A stretch of DNA of 64,000 bases, taken from the NCBI GenBank assembly GCA_035995185.1, contig DASYKT010000022.1, positions 160,219 to 224,218 of the forward strand. The letters run 5' to 3'. Below are positions 9,038 to 16,376 of this stretch, piece by piece. This DNA is from DASYKT01 sp035995185. Lineage in GTDB: Bacteria > Acidobacteriota > Blastocatellia > Pyrinomonadales > Pyrinomonadaceae. Position 1 is the stretch's first letter. Every line of letters begins with the position of its first letter. Below the pieces are notes generated by a model. That model searched no databases. It was not told where the DNA came from and saw only the letters and a program-made list of their open reading frames with translations. Position numbers and translations under genes: made by a program.

Positions 9038-10345
9038 TTATTTCCCGTGGATCTTGAGTTTAAATTCGTCGTTAGCTGTGTAAACTTCAGGCCGCCGGCC
9101 GGCAAAAAGGCGCGATTCCCGCAATAACATCGGCAGCCCGCCCGGGGGGACGTCCGCCCCGTAAGCCGCATTTGTAAAGATGTCTTTTATCTGCGGATTC
9201 AAGCTCTGCGAAATGCCATAGCGGATCGCCCGCGACGCCGGCGGAACAAAACCGTTGGTACGCCGCGCGTTAGTTATCTCGATGGTGGAATCGTAAATAT
9301 TTATGCGGGTCGGGATATCTTTAACCGCCAGATCGCGATGGGTCAGAGCGTTGGATAACGCTTCTCTGATAACCGGCAGCAGATAATTCGCCCGCGCTTT
9401 CACGGTTTGGTCGTGGCCGTTAAAAGTCCGCAGGGGCCGGTCTTTTGTTTCATGCAGATCGCAATAGCGGGCGATAAAACGCAAACTCGATTCGTAGAGT
9501 GAAAGCAAATTGCCGGAAAACTCCTGTTTTTCCACTAATGTCCCGGCTGTTTCATTCCCGGAATAACGAGTGACGATGACCGACGCCCGGGGGAAAAGCT
9601 CGGCCACTCTTTGATTTTTGCCGAACAGCAAAACGGCCGCCACGGTCGGGCTGCTCTCATCACCTTGCCCCACGGCCAGCAGCAGATCGCGCCTTAATAT
9701 CTCGTTCGTCTCGAAGTTCGGCAGTATGCCTTCAAAAAGATCGTCGGAAAATGCCCGCACGAATGTCCAGAGCAGCGCGTCGTCAATATCCGCGATGCGC
9801 GCTCCCGGGGCCGGAATGTTCTCATACCCGAGGGGCCGTATTTCCTCCAGCCAGGAAGAAAGCTCGCGCCGTGAAATTTCTCTTTTTTCCGCGCCGAAGC
9901 GAATGTAGAACCTTCCGTCGCGCGTACGGTAGGGACGCCTTCTTCCTTCGACTTCCAGTACGACCACCTGCCGCCCGCTGTCAAAAGAAACGGTGTCGAG
10001 CAATGGGATAAGCGGCGGCACTACTTCTTCCCGGCAAATGCGCACCAGTTCGTCGCGGACGCCCAAAGCATCGTCGAGGCCTTCGACCTTTAGCTGGTCG
10101 GTAATACCGAAAATGATGACGCCGCCGGCCGTATTCGCCAGGGCGATGATCCCCTGCGTGATCTTTTCGGGATTGGAAAGTTTTACTTTAAGTTCGAGAT
10201 AGGTGTCCTCGCCGCCCCGGATCAGGCGCAGCAGTTCGCTCCGCGAAGTTTGCGGCGCCGGCCTATCCAAAATGTATTCCTGAAATGACCGTGAGCTGGA
10301 CGGTTGAGTATTGCGGGGGCTGTTGCGGAATTTTCTACGAGTCAT
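9038..10345 (-). CDS. Schlafen/AlbA_2-type ATP-binding protein
   Basis: A 435-aa protein. The N-terminal third contains the AlbA_2 (Schlafen-like, 'divergent AAA') domain: EDTYLELKVKLSNPEKITQGIIALANTAGGVIIFGI, then a conserved RPYRTRDGRFYIRFG stretch. The C-terminal half has a GHKL/HATPase_c_4-type motif (VIREALSNALTHRD ... NIYDSTIEITNARR). This architecture is common in bacteria, usually annotated as a putative transcriptional regulator or DNA-binding protein, sometimes linked to mobile elements or stress loci. It is a single gene with no partner nearby. No winged-helix domain is obvious after the ATPase part, which ends at about residue 430, so it may be a shortened form. Function is unknown. 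Confidence 0.8.
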   Translation of the reverse strand: MTRRKFRNSPRNTQPSSSRSFQEYILDRPAPQTSRSELLRLIRGGEDTYLELKVKLSNPEKITQGIIALANTAGGVIIFGITDQLKVEGLDDALGVRDELVRICREEVVPPLIPLLDTVSFDSGRQVVVLEVEGRRRPYRTRDGRFYIRFGAEKREISRRELSSWLEEIRPLGYENIPAPGARIADIDDALLWTFVRAFSDDLFEGILPNFETNEILRRDLLLAVGQGDESSPTVAAVLLFGKNQRVAELFPRASVIVTRYSGNETAGTLVEKQEFSGNLLSLYESSLRFIARYCDLHETKDRPLRTFNGHDQTVKARANYLLPVIREALSNALTHRDLAVKDIPTRINIYDSTIEITNARRTNGFVPPASRAIRYGISQSLNPQIKDIFTNAAYGADVPPGGLPMLLRESRLFAGRRPEVYTANDEFKLKIHGK

Positions 10346-10538
10346 TTTTGTCGGGACGGGACTCTGCTACCCGCCCAAATGCGCTTTTTAAAGTTTACGC
10401 ATTACTGGATTCAAAAGTTATCAACAAACAACATTTTAAACGCCGCGGACTCTAATTGTAAAAGGCGGCCTCCGCTTTTATGGTGCCGTAACGTTTTTTT
10501 ATTTTCCTCATAACAGGTTGAGTGGTGTCCGGATATCA

Positions 10539-10623
10539 TTCGGAATAGATAAGAGCTGATAGATGAGAGAGGATAGATTCGGAATCTATCCGTTATCAGC
10601 TATCATCTTTAATCTATTCCGAA
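10539..10623. repeat. ATAGAT hairpin repeat, copy 1
   Basis: An 85-bp hairpin: TTCGGAATAGAT at the left, ATCTATTCCGAA at the right, inner pairs such as AGCTGATAG / TATCAGCT, and a GATTC/GAATC core. A second copy with the same plan is at 43445-43527. It lies in the 707-base gene-free region 10346-11052, where I otherwise see only the hairpin at 10847 and no gene. Confidence 0.7.
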
Positions 10624-10846
10624 AGAAATTATATAAAACACCGCAAAATTCAGGTTTTGAATGTGTATTAGTCTCCCACGTTCTAATATCGTTCATATAC
10701 AAGCTCCCAAGCGCGAACGCGGCGGTCTCAGTTACTTGAAAAAGCACAGGGATCGCCGCTGTCGCACACCTGGAAATTTTGCGGATGCCTATTCCGCCTC
10801 CTACCGTTTGTGATTTCCTGGCTTTGTTTATAAGTCACGGATATTA

Positions 10847-10911
10847 GCCACTAATGTCACGAATAACACGAATTAAAGATTTCTATTCGTGTTATTCATG
10901 ACATTAGTGGC
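10847..10911. repeat. CCACTAAT hairpin repeat, copy 2
   Basis: A 65-bp near-perfect hairpin. The left arm GCCACTAATGTCACGAAT and the right arm ATGACATTAGTGGC are complementary, with AACACGAAT/ATTCGTGTT in the middle. It belongs to the same family as 3050, 17813, 30008 and 44704. Confidence 0.8.
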
Positions 10912-11052
10912 CAATACTGAATGCGCGGGTTTGCCTGTTAAGAAAAAAATCTACTTTATGGGCCATTTCTTTTTGCTCTTTTTTGGTTTAAAGTAATCCC
11001 GGTGTAGTAAGTTCCGGGCATTATATCTTGAATATCGAGTGAAAAGGCTTAA

Positions 11053-11586
11053 ATGGAACTGGAAACTATCACAGCTTATATCAGCTTAGGCTCGAATCTC
11101 GGTGACCGGGCGGGCAATCTTTTGCTTGCCGTTCGCGGGCTGCTGGAAGCCAGTATCTGCGTCACCCGCCTCTCTGCCATTTATGAGACCGAACCGGTCG
11201 AGATCGACAGCGCCTCGGATTTTCTCAACCAGGTGGCCGAAGTCCACGTTACCAACGTTTCCCCGGAGCAAATGCTGGCCAGAATGCTGCGCATAGAATA
11301 TCTGCTGGGCCGCAAGCGGCAGAATACCGGCGTAAAAGAACCTCGCACCGTTGACCTTGACCTGCTTCTTTACGGCAATTCCCTGCACGAAACCGAATTT
11401 TTGACCTTGCCGCACCCGCGCATGCATCTGCGAAATTTCGTCCTGGTGCCGATGGCTGAGGTCGCGCCGCAGTTCGTCCATCCTGTTTTTAACCAGACGA
11501 TCAGCGATCTGCTGCACGCCTGCCCTGATAAATCCAACGTCCGGCGCTGGCGCCCGGAACCTGAATTCCGCACACAGATCGTCTAA
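11053..11586 (+). CDS. folK: 6-hydroxymethyl-7,8-dihydropterin pyrophosphokinase
   Basis: A 177-aa cytoplasmic enzyme of folate synthesis that transfers pyrophosphate from ATP to 6-hydroxymethyl-7,8-dihydropterin. Motifs: AYISLGSNLGDRAGNL at the N-terminus, SAIYETEPVE, the signature KEPRTVDLDLLLYG with its metal-binding Asp residues, and LPHPRMHLRNFVLVPMAEVAP. It is full length and the start agrees with the family. It heads a folK-panB-panC run, with 62 bases to panB and 50 from panB to panC, so co-transcription is likely. Pairing of folate and pantothenate genes is known in several phyla. Confidence 0.96.
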   Translation: MELETITAYISLGSNLGDRAGNLLLAVRGLLEASICVTRLSAIYETEPVEIDSASDFLNQVAEVHVTNVSPEQMLARMLRIEYLLGRKRQNTGVKEPRTVDLDLLLYGNSLHETEFLTLPHPRMHLRNFVLVPMAEVAPQFVHPVFNQTISDLLHACPDKSNVRRWRPEPEFRTQIV

Positions 11587-11648
11587 ATCTTCTCCCGGAG
11601 CGGAAAATTTGCTAAAATTTTAAGCTTAGCTAACAGGAATTTAACACT

Positions 11649-12542
11649 ATGGCGTATTTACAACCCGACCGGATCGAAAAAGTTTTTGCTCCTTCATTGA
11701 TCGCAGCCAAAGCTCGCGGTGAAAAGCTCGTGTGTCTGACCGCCTACGACTATCCGACCGCCCGCGTGATAGACGAAGCCGGCGTGGATATTATCCTGGT
11801 CGGCGACAGCGCGGGTAATGTCGTCTTTGGTTATGGCAACACGGTCCCGGTCACGCTGGAAGAAATGATCCATACGGTCCGCACGGTCAAACGCGGCGTC
11901 CAGCGCGCGCTGATCGTCGCCGACATGCCCTACGGCACCTATCACGTCAATAAAGACGAAACCGTCCGCAACGCGCTGAAATTAGTAAAAGAAGCCGGTG
12001 CCGAAGCGGTCAAATTGGAAGGGGGCGAAAATCGCGTCGATATCGTCAAACGGCTGGTCGATGAAGAGATCCCGGTGATGGGACATATCGGCCTGATGCC
12101 GCAATCAATCAATCGGCTCGGAAACTACCGTGTGCAGGGCAAAACTTTTGAAACCGCGCAGAAGATCATCGACGAAGCAAAAATGCTGGAAGACGCCGGG
12201 GCGTTCTCCATCGTGCTCGAACTCGTGCCGCGCGAGATAGCGGAAATTATCACGAAAAGCGTGCAGATCCCGACGATCGGCATCGGCGCGGGCGCCGGGT
12301 GCGATATTCAGGTATTGGTACTGCACGACCTGCTGGGTCTAAGCTTCGGCAAGCTGCCGCGCTTTGTCCGCCCTTATGCGAACCTGCGCGAGACGATGAC
12401 CGACGCGATCACCCGCTGGGCGGAAGACGTCCGGAACGGCGTCTACCCGAGCGACAAGGAATCATACGGATTGCCGGAAGAAACGGCCAAAGAATTAAAG
12501 CTTTCAAGCTCCGAAACCAAAAAAGAAAGTCCAGTTGAATAA
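11649..12542 (+). CDS. panB: 3-methyl-2-oxobutanoate hydroxymethyltransferase
   Basis: A 297-aa enzyme, the first step of pantothenate synthesis: 2-oxoisovalerate plus methylene-THF gives ketopantoate. Family motifs: LTAYDYPTARVIDEAGVDIILVGDS, with the Mg-binding Asp; GYGNTVPVTLEEMIHTVRTVKRG; AVKLEGG; GHIGLMPQ; the catalytic Glu in VLELVP; and IGIGAGAGCDIQVLVLHDLLGL. The C-terminal tail (about 275-297) is charged and slightly longer than in E. coli. An AGGAA stands upstream of the ATG. It is followed by panC, the expected partner. Confidence 0.97.
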   Translation: MAYLQPDRIEKVFAPSLIAAKARGEKLVCLTAYDYPTARVIDEAGVDIILVGDSAGNVVFGYGNTVPVTLEEMIHTVRTVKRGVQRALIVADMPYGTYHVNKDETVRNALKLVKEAGAEAVKLEGGENRVDIVKRLVDEEIPVMGHIGLMPQSINRLGNYRVQGKTFETAQKIIDEAKMLEDAGAFSIVLELVPREIAEIITKSVQIPTIGIGAGAGCDIQVLVLHDLLGLSFGKLPRFVRPYANLRETMTDAITRWAEDVRNGVYPSDKESYGLPEETAKELKLSSSETKKESPVE

Positions 12543-12592
12543 ATTGCGAACCGCCTTTTAAGAAGGCCATGTTCGGCTACGGTTCCCCGCTT

Positions 12593-13444
12593 ATGGAGAT
12601 CATCAACCGCCGTCAACGGATGTCGTCTATTGCGCGTAAGCTGCGGCGTGAGGAAAAGACCGTCGGGTTTGTTCCCACGATGGGCGCCCTGCACGAAGGA
12701 CATCTGAGCCTGGTAACGGAAGCGCGGCAGATGTGCGACATCGTCATCGTTTCTGTTTTCGTCAACCCTACCCAATTCGGCAAGGGCGAGGATTTTGAAA
12801 GATATCCCCGCGACCTGACCGCCGACGCCGCTCTTTTAGCGGAATACAACATCGATTACGTTTTCGCGCCCACGGCGGAAGATATTTATCCCGAGGGTTT
12901 TTCCACGTATGTAACGGTCGAAGGATTGTCCGAAACAATGGAGGGCGAATTTCGTCCCGGCCACTTTCGCGGCGTGGCGACGATCGTCACAATCCTTCTG
13001 AACACCGTTCGCCCGGATTTTGCTTTTGTCGGGCAAAAAGACGCTCAGCAAGCCGTGGTTATCAAACGGCTGGCCAAAGACCTCGGGTTTGAAACCGAGG
13101 TGATGGTCCTGCCGACCATCAGAGAAGAAAGCGGACTGGCCCTTTCTTCCCGCAACGCTTATTTAAGCGAAGAGCAAAGGAAAGCCGCCGCGGTGCTCTA
13201 CCAGGCGCTTCGCGCCGCCAAGCTCGCCTATCGCGAGGGTGAACGAAATACCGCAAAATTAGCGGAAATAGTGCGTGAAAAGGTGGCGGCCGAACCGCAG
13301 GCAAAACTTGACTACGTCAGCGTGGTAAACTCCGAAAATCTGCAACCTATTGCGAAAATTGAAGATGAGACGGTTGTGATAGCCGTAGCAGCCCGTTTCG
13401 GTGCGGTCCGGCTGATAGACAACACGATTTTGAACCGTAAGTGA
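12593..13444 (+). CDS. panC: Pantothenate synthetase
   Basis: A 283-aa enzyme that joins pantoate and beta-alanine with ATP, the last step of pantothenate synthesis. Motifs: PTMGALHEGHLSLV (HIGH-type nucleotide site), SVFVNPTQFGKGEDFERYPRD, GEFRPGHFRGVATIV, FVGQKDAQQ and the KMSKS-like LPTIREESGLALSSRN. The family N-terminus matches the Met at 12593 (MEIINRRQRM); an upstream in-frame ATG at 12569 would add eight residues, and its AGAAGG is too close to it to decide. With panB it gives the organism the specific arm of pantothenate synthesis; panD is not in the window. Confidence 0.96.
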   Translation: MEIINRRQRMSSIARKLRREEKTVGFVPTMGALHEGHLSLVTEARQMCDIVIVSVFVNPTQFGKGEDFERYPRDLTADAALLAEYNIDYVFAPTAEDIYPEGFSTYVTVEGLSETMEGEFRPGHFRGVATIVTILLNTVRPDFAFVGQKDAQQAVVIKRLAKDLGFETEVMVLPTIREESGLALSSRNAYLSEEQRKAAAVLYQALRAAKLAYREGERNTAKLAEIVREKVAAEPQAKLDYVSVVNSENLQPIAKIEDETVVIAVAARFGAVRLIDNTILNRK

Positions 13445-13448
13445 ACAT

Positions 13449-13465
13449 TTGGCATATACTTTGCA
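13449..13465 (+). promoter_or_regulatory. Sigma-54 (-24/-12) promoter upstream of the thioredoxin-like gene
   Basis: TTGGCATATACTTTGCA. The -24 GG is at 13451-13452 and the -12 GC at 13463-13464, separated by exactly 10 bases; TGGCA and TTGC match the sigma-54 consensus. Transcription would begin near 13476, leaving a leader of about 38 bases before the ATG at 13514. No enhancer-binding protein gene is in the window. Confidence 0.65.
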
Positions 13466-13513
13466 TCTAACTACTACGACGCGCGCGAAAGGCGCGCATT
13501 TATTATAAAAGCT

Positions 13514-14026
13514 ATGCTAAACAAAAGATTTATCTGGGCGGTCCTGGTGGTCGCCTTTATTTGTACGGGCAGCGCTCTGGCCCAAACTTCGCTCACGCTC
13601 AAGTCTCTGGACGGCGCGATGGTCGATGTGCAGGCGCAAAAAAACAAGGTGGTAGTTTTGGCGGTGGGCGCTTCGTGGCTGCCGCTTTCAAAAGACCAGG
13701 CTGTTATTACAAACAAGCTGGCCAAAAAATACGCCGGCCAGCAGGTCGCGATCTATTGGGTCAGCAACGATTCGGACAATGCCAAATCGAAAAACTACGC
13801 CACCGATGACCAGCTCAAGGCCTTTGCCGATAAGAACAAGCTGATGATGAGTGTGCTGCGCGATCCGACGGGACAGGTGCTAAAAAGATTTGGCGTGGAC
13901 CAGATACCGGCCTTTGTCATTTTAGACAAAACCGGAAAGATCTCCGGCACGTCGTTTGGCGGCATCGATCCGGAAAGCGACATCACGCCCGACATCGCGG
14001 CCAAGATCGATAGTCTATTGAAATAA
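13514..14026 (+). CDS. Exported thioredoxin-fold protein lacking the CxxC motif
   Basis: A 170-aa exported protein of the TlpA/redoxin superfamily. The signal peptide is FIWAVLVVAFICTGSALAQ. The thioredoxin fold shows as KNKVVVLAVGASWLPLSKDQ (strand plus active-site loop), VAIYWVSNDSD, MMSVLRDPTGQVLKRFGVDQIPAFVILDKTGKI, with the cis-proline at IPAF, and a C-terminal helix. The active site, usually WCxxC, reads WLPLS here, so no redox cysteine exists and a disulfide role is ruled out. It may bind proteins or serve as a chaperone. It is preceded by a sigma-54 promoter and followed by its own terminator, so it is a single-gene unit. Confidence 0.8.
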   Translation: MLNKRFIWAVLVVAFICTGSALAQTSLTLKSLDGAMVDVQAQKNKVVVLAVGASWLPLSKDQAVITNKLAKKYAGQQVAIYWVSNDSDNAKSKNYATDDQLKAFADKNKLMMSVLRDPTGQVLKRFGVDQIPAFVILDKTGKISGTSFGGIDPESDITPDIAAKIDSLLK

Positions 14027-14027
14027 C

Positions 14028-14048
14028 GGAGCGCAGAATTTATTCTGC
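14028..14048. repeat. REP-like palindrome, GGAGCGC family, single unit
   Basis: GGAGCGC followed by GCAGAAT/ATTCTGC arms. It sits right after the stop codon of the thioredoxin-like gene, as the unit at 2500 sits after the kinase. Confidence 0.6.
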
Positions 14049-14073
14049 ATATTAGGCAGAAACCAGGGCAGTT

Positions 14074-14117
14074 ATGGAGCGTGTTGGCAATTTGGCTGAC
14101 ACGCTCCATTTTATTTT
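14074..14117 (+). terminator. Rho-independent terminator after the thioredoxin-like gene
   Basis: An 11-bp perfect stem ATGGAGCGTGT / ACACGCTCCAT with a 14-base loop, then TTTTATTTTA. The stem sequence CAGTTATGGAGCGTG is also the arm of the element at 23148-23284. Confidence 0.7.
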
Positions 14118-14162
14118 AGCCGGGGGGGAGCACGCTCTAAAGCGCAATGTGAAAATGTTTTT

Positions 14163-14250
14163 TTCGTGTGGTTTAGTGTGTTTTCGTGGTTCCAGTTTTG
14201 CCGAGTGTTAATAAGACTTTTAAGACTGGAACCACGAAACAACACGAAGG
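14163..14250. repeat. Hairpin repeat of the TTCGTGG type
   Basis: Imperfect inverted repeat. TTTTCGTGGTTCCAGTTTT on the left pairs with AAGACTGGAACCACGAAA on the right, with outer GTG-rich arms continuing (TTCGTGT / ACACGAA). It lies between convergent genes. No second copy is seen in the window. Confidence 0.6.
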
Positions 14251-14304
14251 AACCCGGTCGCTACTGCTCCCGGTTCTGACCTCATCGCCATCTTCCTCAT
14301 TTCC

Positions 14305-14922
14305 TCATTTCCTCATTTCCTTATTCCCCATTTCCCTCACTAACCGGTAAACCAAATTCACGGGCAGTCCCACCACATTCCAATAATCGCCTTTGATCTC
14401 TTCGATAAAAAGCGCGGCTTGCGCCTGCACGGCATATGCCCCGGCTTTATCGAGAGGCGAACCGTACTCGACCAGAAAATCGATGTCGGGTTCATCGAGT
14501 GTCGCGAACTTAACACCGGTCTCCTGCCTGGCGGTGGATATTTCCCGCTTTCCGTTTTCAACTTTGATCAGCGAGACGCCGGTCAGGACCTGGTGCCATT
14601 TTCCGCTCAGCATTCTTAGCATCCGCCGCGCATCTTCTTCATCGACAGGTTTGCCGAGTATCTCTTCATCGACGACGACCGTCGTGTCAGCGGCCAGCAC
14701 CAAACCGTTTTCTACTTGCCCGGCGACCGCAATGCCTTTTTCACGGGACAGCCTTTCCACATATTCGGCGGCGCTTTCACCGGCCACGATCGATTCATCG
14801 ACATCCGGCACGAGTTTTTCAAAACTCCAGCCGACAAAGTTCAGTATTTCGGCCCGGCGCGGGCTTCCCGAAGCCAGTATCAACGGCGGCAACGCAAATT
14901 TTTCATCCTTTTGTTTTTCCAT
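14305..14922 (-). CDS. maf: Maf-family nucleoside triphosphate pyrophosphatase
   Basis: A 205-aa enzyme that hydrolyses nucleoside triphosphates (dTTP/UTP or modified nucleotides in characterised members) to monophosphate and PPi, a house-cleaning role. Motifs: LILASGSPRRAEIL, VPDVDES, a conserved SREKG segment, ADTTVVVDEEILGKP and YVERL. The C-terminus has GAYAVQAQAALFIEEIKGDYWNVVGLPVNLVYRLV, characteristic of the YhdE-type subgroup. Length is normal. It is divergent from the dciA-like gene at 15014 with a short shared control region. Confidence 0.95.
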   Translation of the reverse strand: MEKQKDEKFALPPLILASGSPRRAEILNFVGWSFEKLVPDVDESIVAGESAAEYVERLSREKGIAVAGQVENGLVLAADTTVVVDEEILGKPVDEEDARRMLRMLSGKWHQVLTGVSLIKVENGKREISTARQETGVKFATLDEPDIDFLVEYGSPLDKAGAYAVQAQAALFIEEIKGDYWNVVGLPVNLVYRLVREMGNKEMRK

Positions 14923-15013
14923 CGAAGTCGTGTTTTAATCGTAAATAGTGTCTTAAGCCGCGCGCAAAAGCAAATCCAACTATTTGCGAAAGTTGGCTTT
15001 AATAGCACCGAAG

Positions 15014-15490
15014 ATGCAAGATATTTTCCGCGCATTGCCGAAAGTTTTACGTGAGACGGGCGAGTCTGAACCACTGCGCGAACCGCTTGTCTTTGCTGCC
15101 TGGAAACGCATTGCCGGGGAAAATCTGGAGCGAAACACCGCGCCCATCGGGTTGGACGAAAAACGTCTGATCGTCGCCGTTCCCGATGAGATCTGGAAAA
15201 GGCACCTGGAGTCGCTTAGCGGGCAGATGATCTTTAAATTGAATTCCCTGCTCGGCGAAGAAGTTGTGACGTTCATCACATTTCGCGTTGATAATAAACA
15301 ATTTTCCGGCGGCCGCGAAACACAGGAGCGAAAAGCGGCCGAACGGCTAAGTTTTGACCGGCGGTCGCAGGAAGAATTAACACCGCGCCTGCGCGAAGCA
15401 GCAGATAGTATCGAAGATCCCGAGTTGAGAGAATTATTTTTACGAGCTGCGGGAAATTGCTTGGTAAGAAAAAAAGATCTTTACGGATAA
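15014..15490 (+). CDS. DUF721/DciA-family protein
   Basis: A 158-aa protein with the DUF721 domain (MQDIFRALPKVLRETGE ... VFAAWKRIAGENLERNTAPIGLDEKRLIVAVPDEIWKRHLESLSGQMIFKLNSLLGEEVV). DUF721 includes DciA, which loads the replicative helicase in bacteria without DnaC/DnaI, so a replication role is plausible. The ATG at 15014 matches the family N-terminus; a TTG at 14984 would add ten residues. The C-terminal third is charged and less conserved. It is followed after 3 bases by gatC. Confidence 0.75.
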   Translation: MQDIFRALPKVLRETGESEPLREPLVFAAWKRIAGENLERNTAPIGLDEKRLIVAVPDEIWKRHLESLSGQMIFKLNSLLGEEVVTFITFRVDNKQFSGGRETQERKAAERLSFDRRSQEELTPRLREAADSIEDPELRELFLRAAGNCLVRKKDLYG

Positions 15491-15493
15491 TCT

Positions 15494-15775
15494 ATGGATG
15501 TAAGAAAAATTGCAGAGTTGGCACATCTTGAGATCTCGGATGAAGAAGTCGAGCTTTACACGCCGCAGATGGCAAGCATTGTGGAATACGTCGAGCAACT
15601 GAATGAACTTGACGTCGGCGACATCGAAGCGGCGCTCGGCGGCCTGACCGCCGCGGGCGAGGCTACCGTGTCTGACCGCGACGATCTGGTTCGTCCCTCG
15701 CTGGGACAAACGCTGGCGCTCGATCAAGCGCCGGACGCGCACTCCGGACATTTTCGCGTACCTAAAGTTTTGTAG
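15494..15775 (+). CDS. gatC: Asp/Glu-tRNA amidotransferase subunit C
   Basis: A 93-aa subunit that stabilises GatA in the GatCAB transamidase, which converts misacylated Glu-tRNA(Gln) and Asp-tRNA(Asn) to the amides. Visible signature: VRKIAELAHLEISDEEVELYTPQMASIVEYVEQLNELDV and the C-terminal SGHFRVPKVL. It is separated from the upstream dciA-like gene by 3 bases and from gatA by a small lipoprotein gene. Confidence 0.95.
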   Translation: MDVRKIAELAHLEISDEEVELYTPQMASIVEYVEQLNELDVGDIEAALGGLTAAGEATVSDRDDLVRPSLGQTLALDQAPDAHSGHFRVPKVL

Positions 15776-15783
15776 AAAATTTA

Positions 15784-16311
15784 ATGAGGAATTTTACAAT
15801 GTGGAGTTTTTTGTTGTTCATCGGCCTGGCGCTGGTATCCTGCAACATTCCGCAGATCGAAGACGGTAAATGCACCGCTTCGCGCGAAACCGTACGCTCG
15901 TTTTATTCGCAGCATTTTACGAGCAGCGATGACATGGGATTCACGCGCGAAAACGTGGCGAAGAAAGAAAAATCCCTGACGCCGGAGCTTTACAAGCTTT
16001 TACAGAACGAATTTACGCGGCAGGATGATTTTGTAAAGGCCCACCCGGATGAAGTTCCTTTTATGGACGGCGACCCTTTTACCGCATCGCAGGAATACCC
16101 GACGGGATTTAAAGTAGGCGAATGCAAAATATCAGGAGAAAGCAGTGTGTCACACAACGTGCGGCTGTTTTGGTTAACCGATAACAAACCGGCGGAGCGG
16201 ATGATGAAAGTAGCTGCGGAAAAGCGCGGCGATAAGTGGCTGATCAGTGATTTCGTCGATGACAAAGGCGAAAGTCTGGTGAAAACGCTGGGCCGCGAAA
16301 AATATCAGTAG
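15784..16311 (+). CDS. Putative lipoprotein, DUF3828-like
   Basis: A 175-aa protein with a lipoprotein signal: a hydrophobic stretch MWSFLLFIGLALVSC ending in the lipobox cysteine at about residue 20. The mature part (TVRSFYSQHFTSS ... LTPELYKLLQNEF ... DGDPFTASQEYPTGFKVGEC ... DKWLISDFVDDKG) resembles the DUF3828 (NTF2-like) pattern of periplasmic proteins: a helix, then curved sheet strands. No catalytic motif is seen. It sits between gatC and gatA in the same direction, with 8 bases after gatC, so it is probably co-transcribed; no functional link to tRNA amidation is known. Confidence 0.65.
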   Translation: MRNFTMWSFLLFIGLALVSCNIPQIEDGKCTASRETVRSFYSQHFTSSDDMGFTRENVAKKEKSLTPELYKLLQNEFTRQDDFVKAHPDEVPFMDGDPFTASQEYPTGFKVGECKISGESSVSHNVRLFWLTDNKPAERMMKVAAEKRGDKWLISDFVDDKGESLVKTLGREKYQ

Positions 16312-16343
16312 CTTTTAATGCGGGCAGGATGCCGAAAGAACCA

Positions 16344-16364
16344 CCCCTCCTTTGTAAGGAGGGG
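16344..16364 (+). promoter_or_regulatory. Hairpin that contains the gatA ribosome-binding site
   Basis: A perfect 9-bp stem CCCCTCCTT / AAGGAGGGG with a 3-base loop TGT. The right arm is the Shine-Dalgarno (GGAGGGG), 12 bases before the gatA ATG at 16377. In the folded form the ribosome site would be masked. The same palindrome style is known as a dispersed repeat in other genomes, so it may also be a mobile repeat that became the RBS. Confidence 0.5.
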
Positions 16365-16376
16365 AGTTTTAATCAA

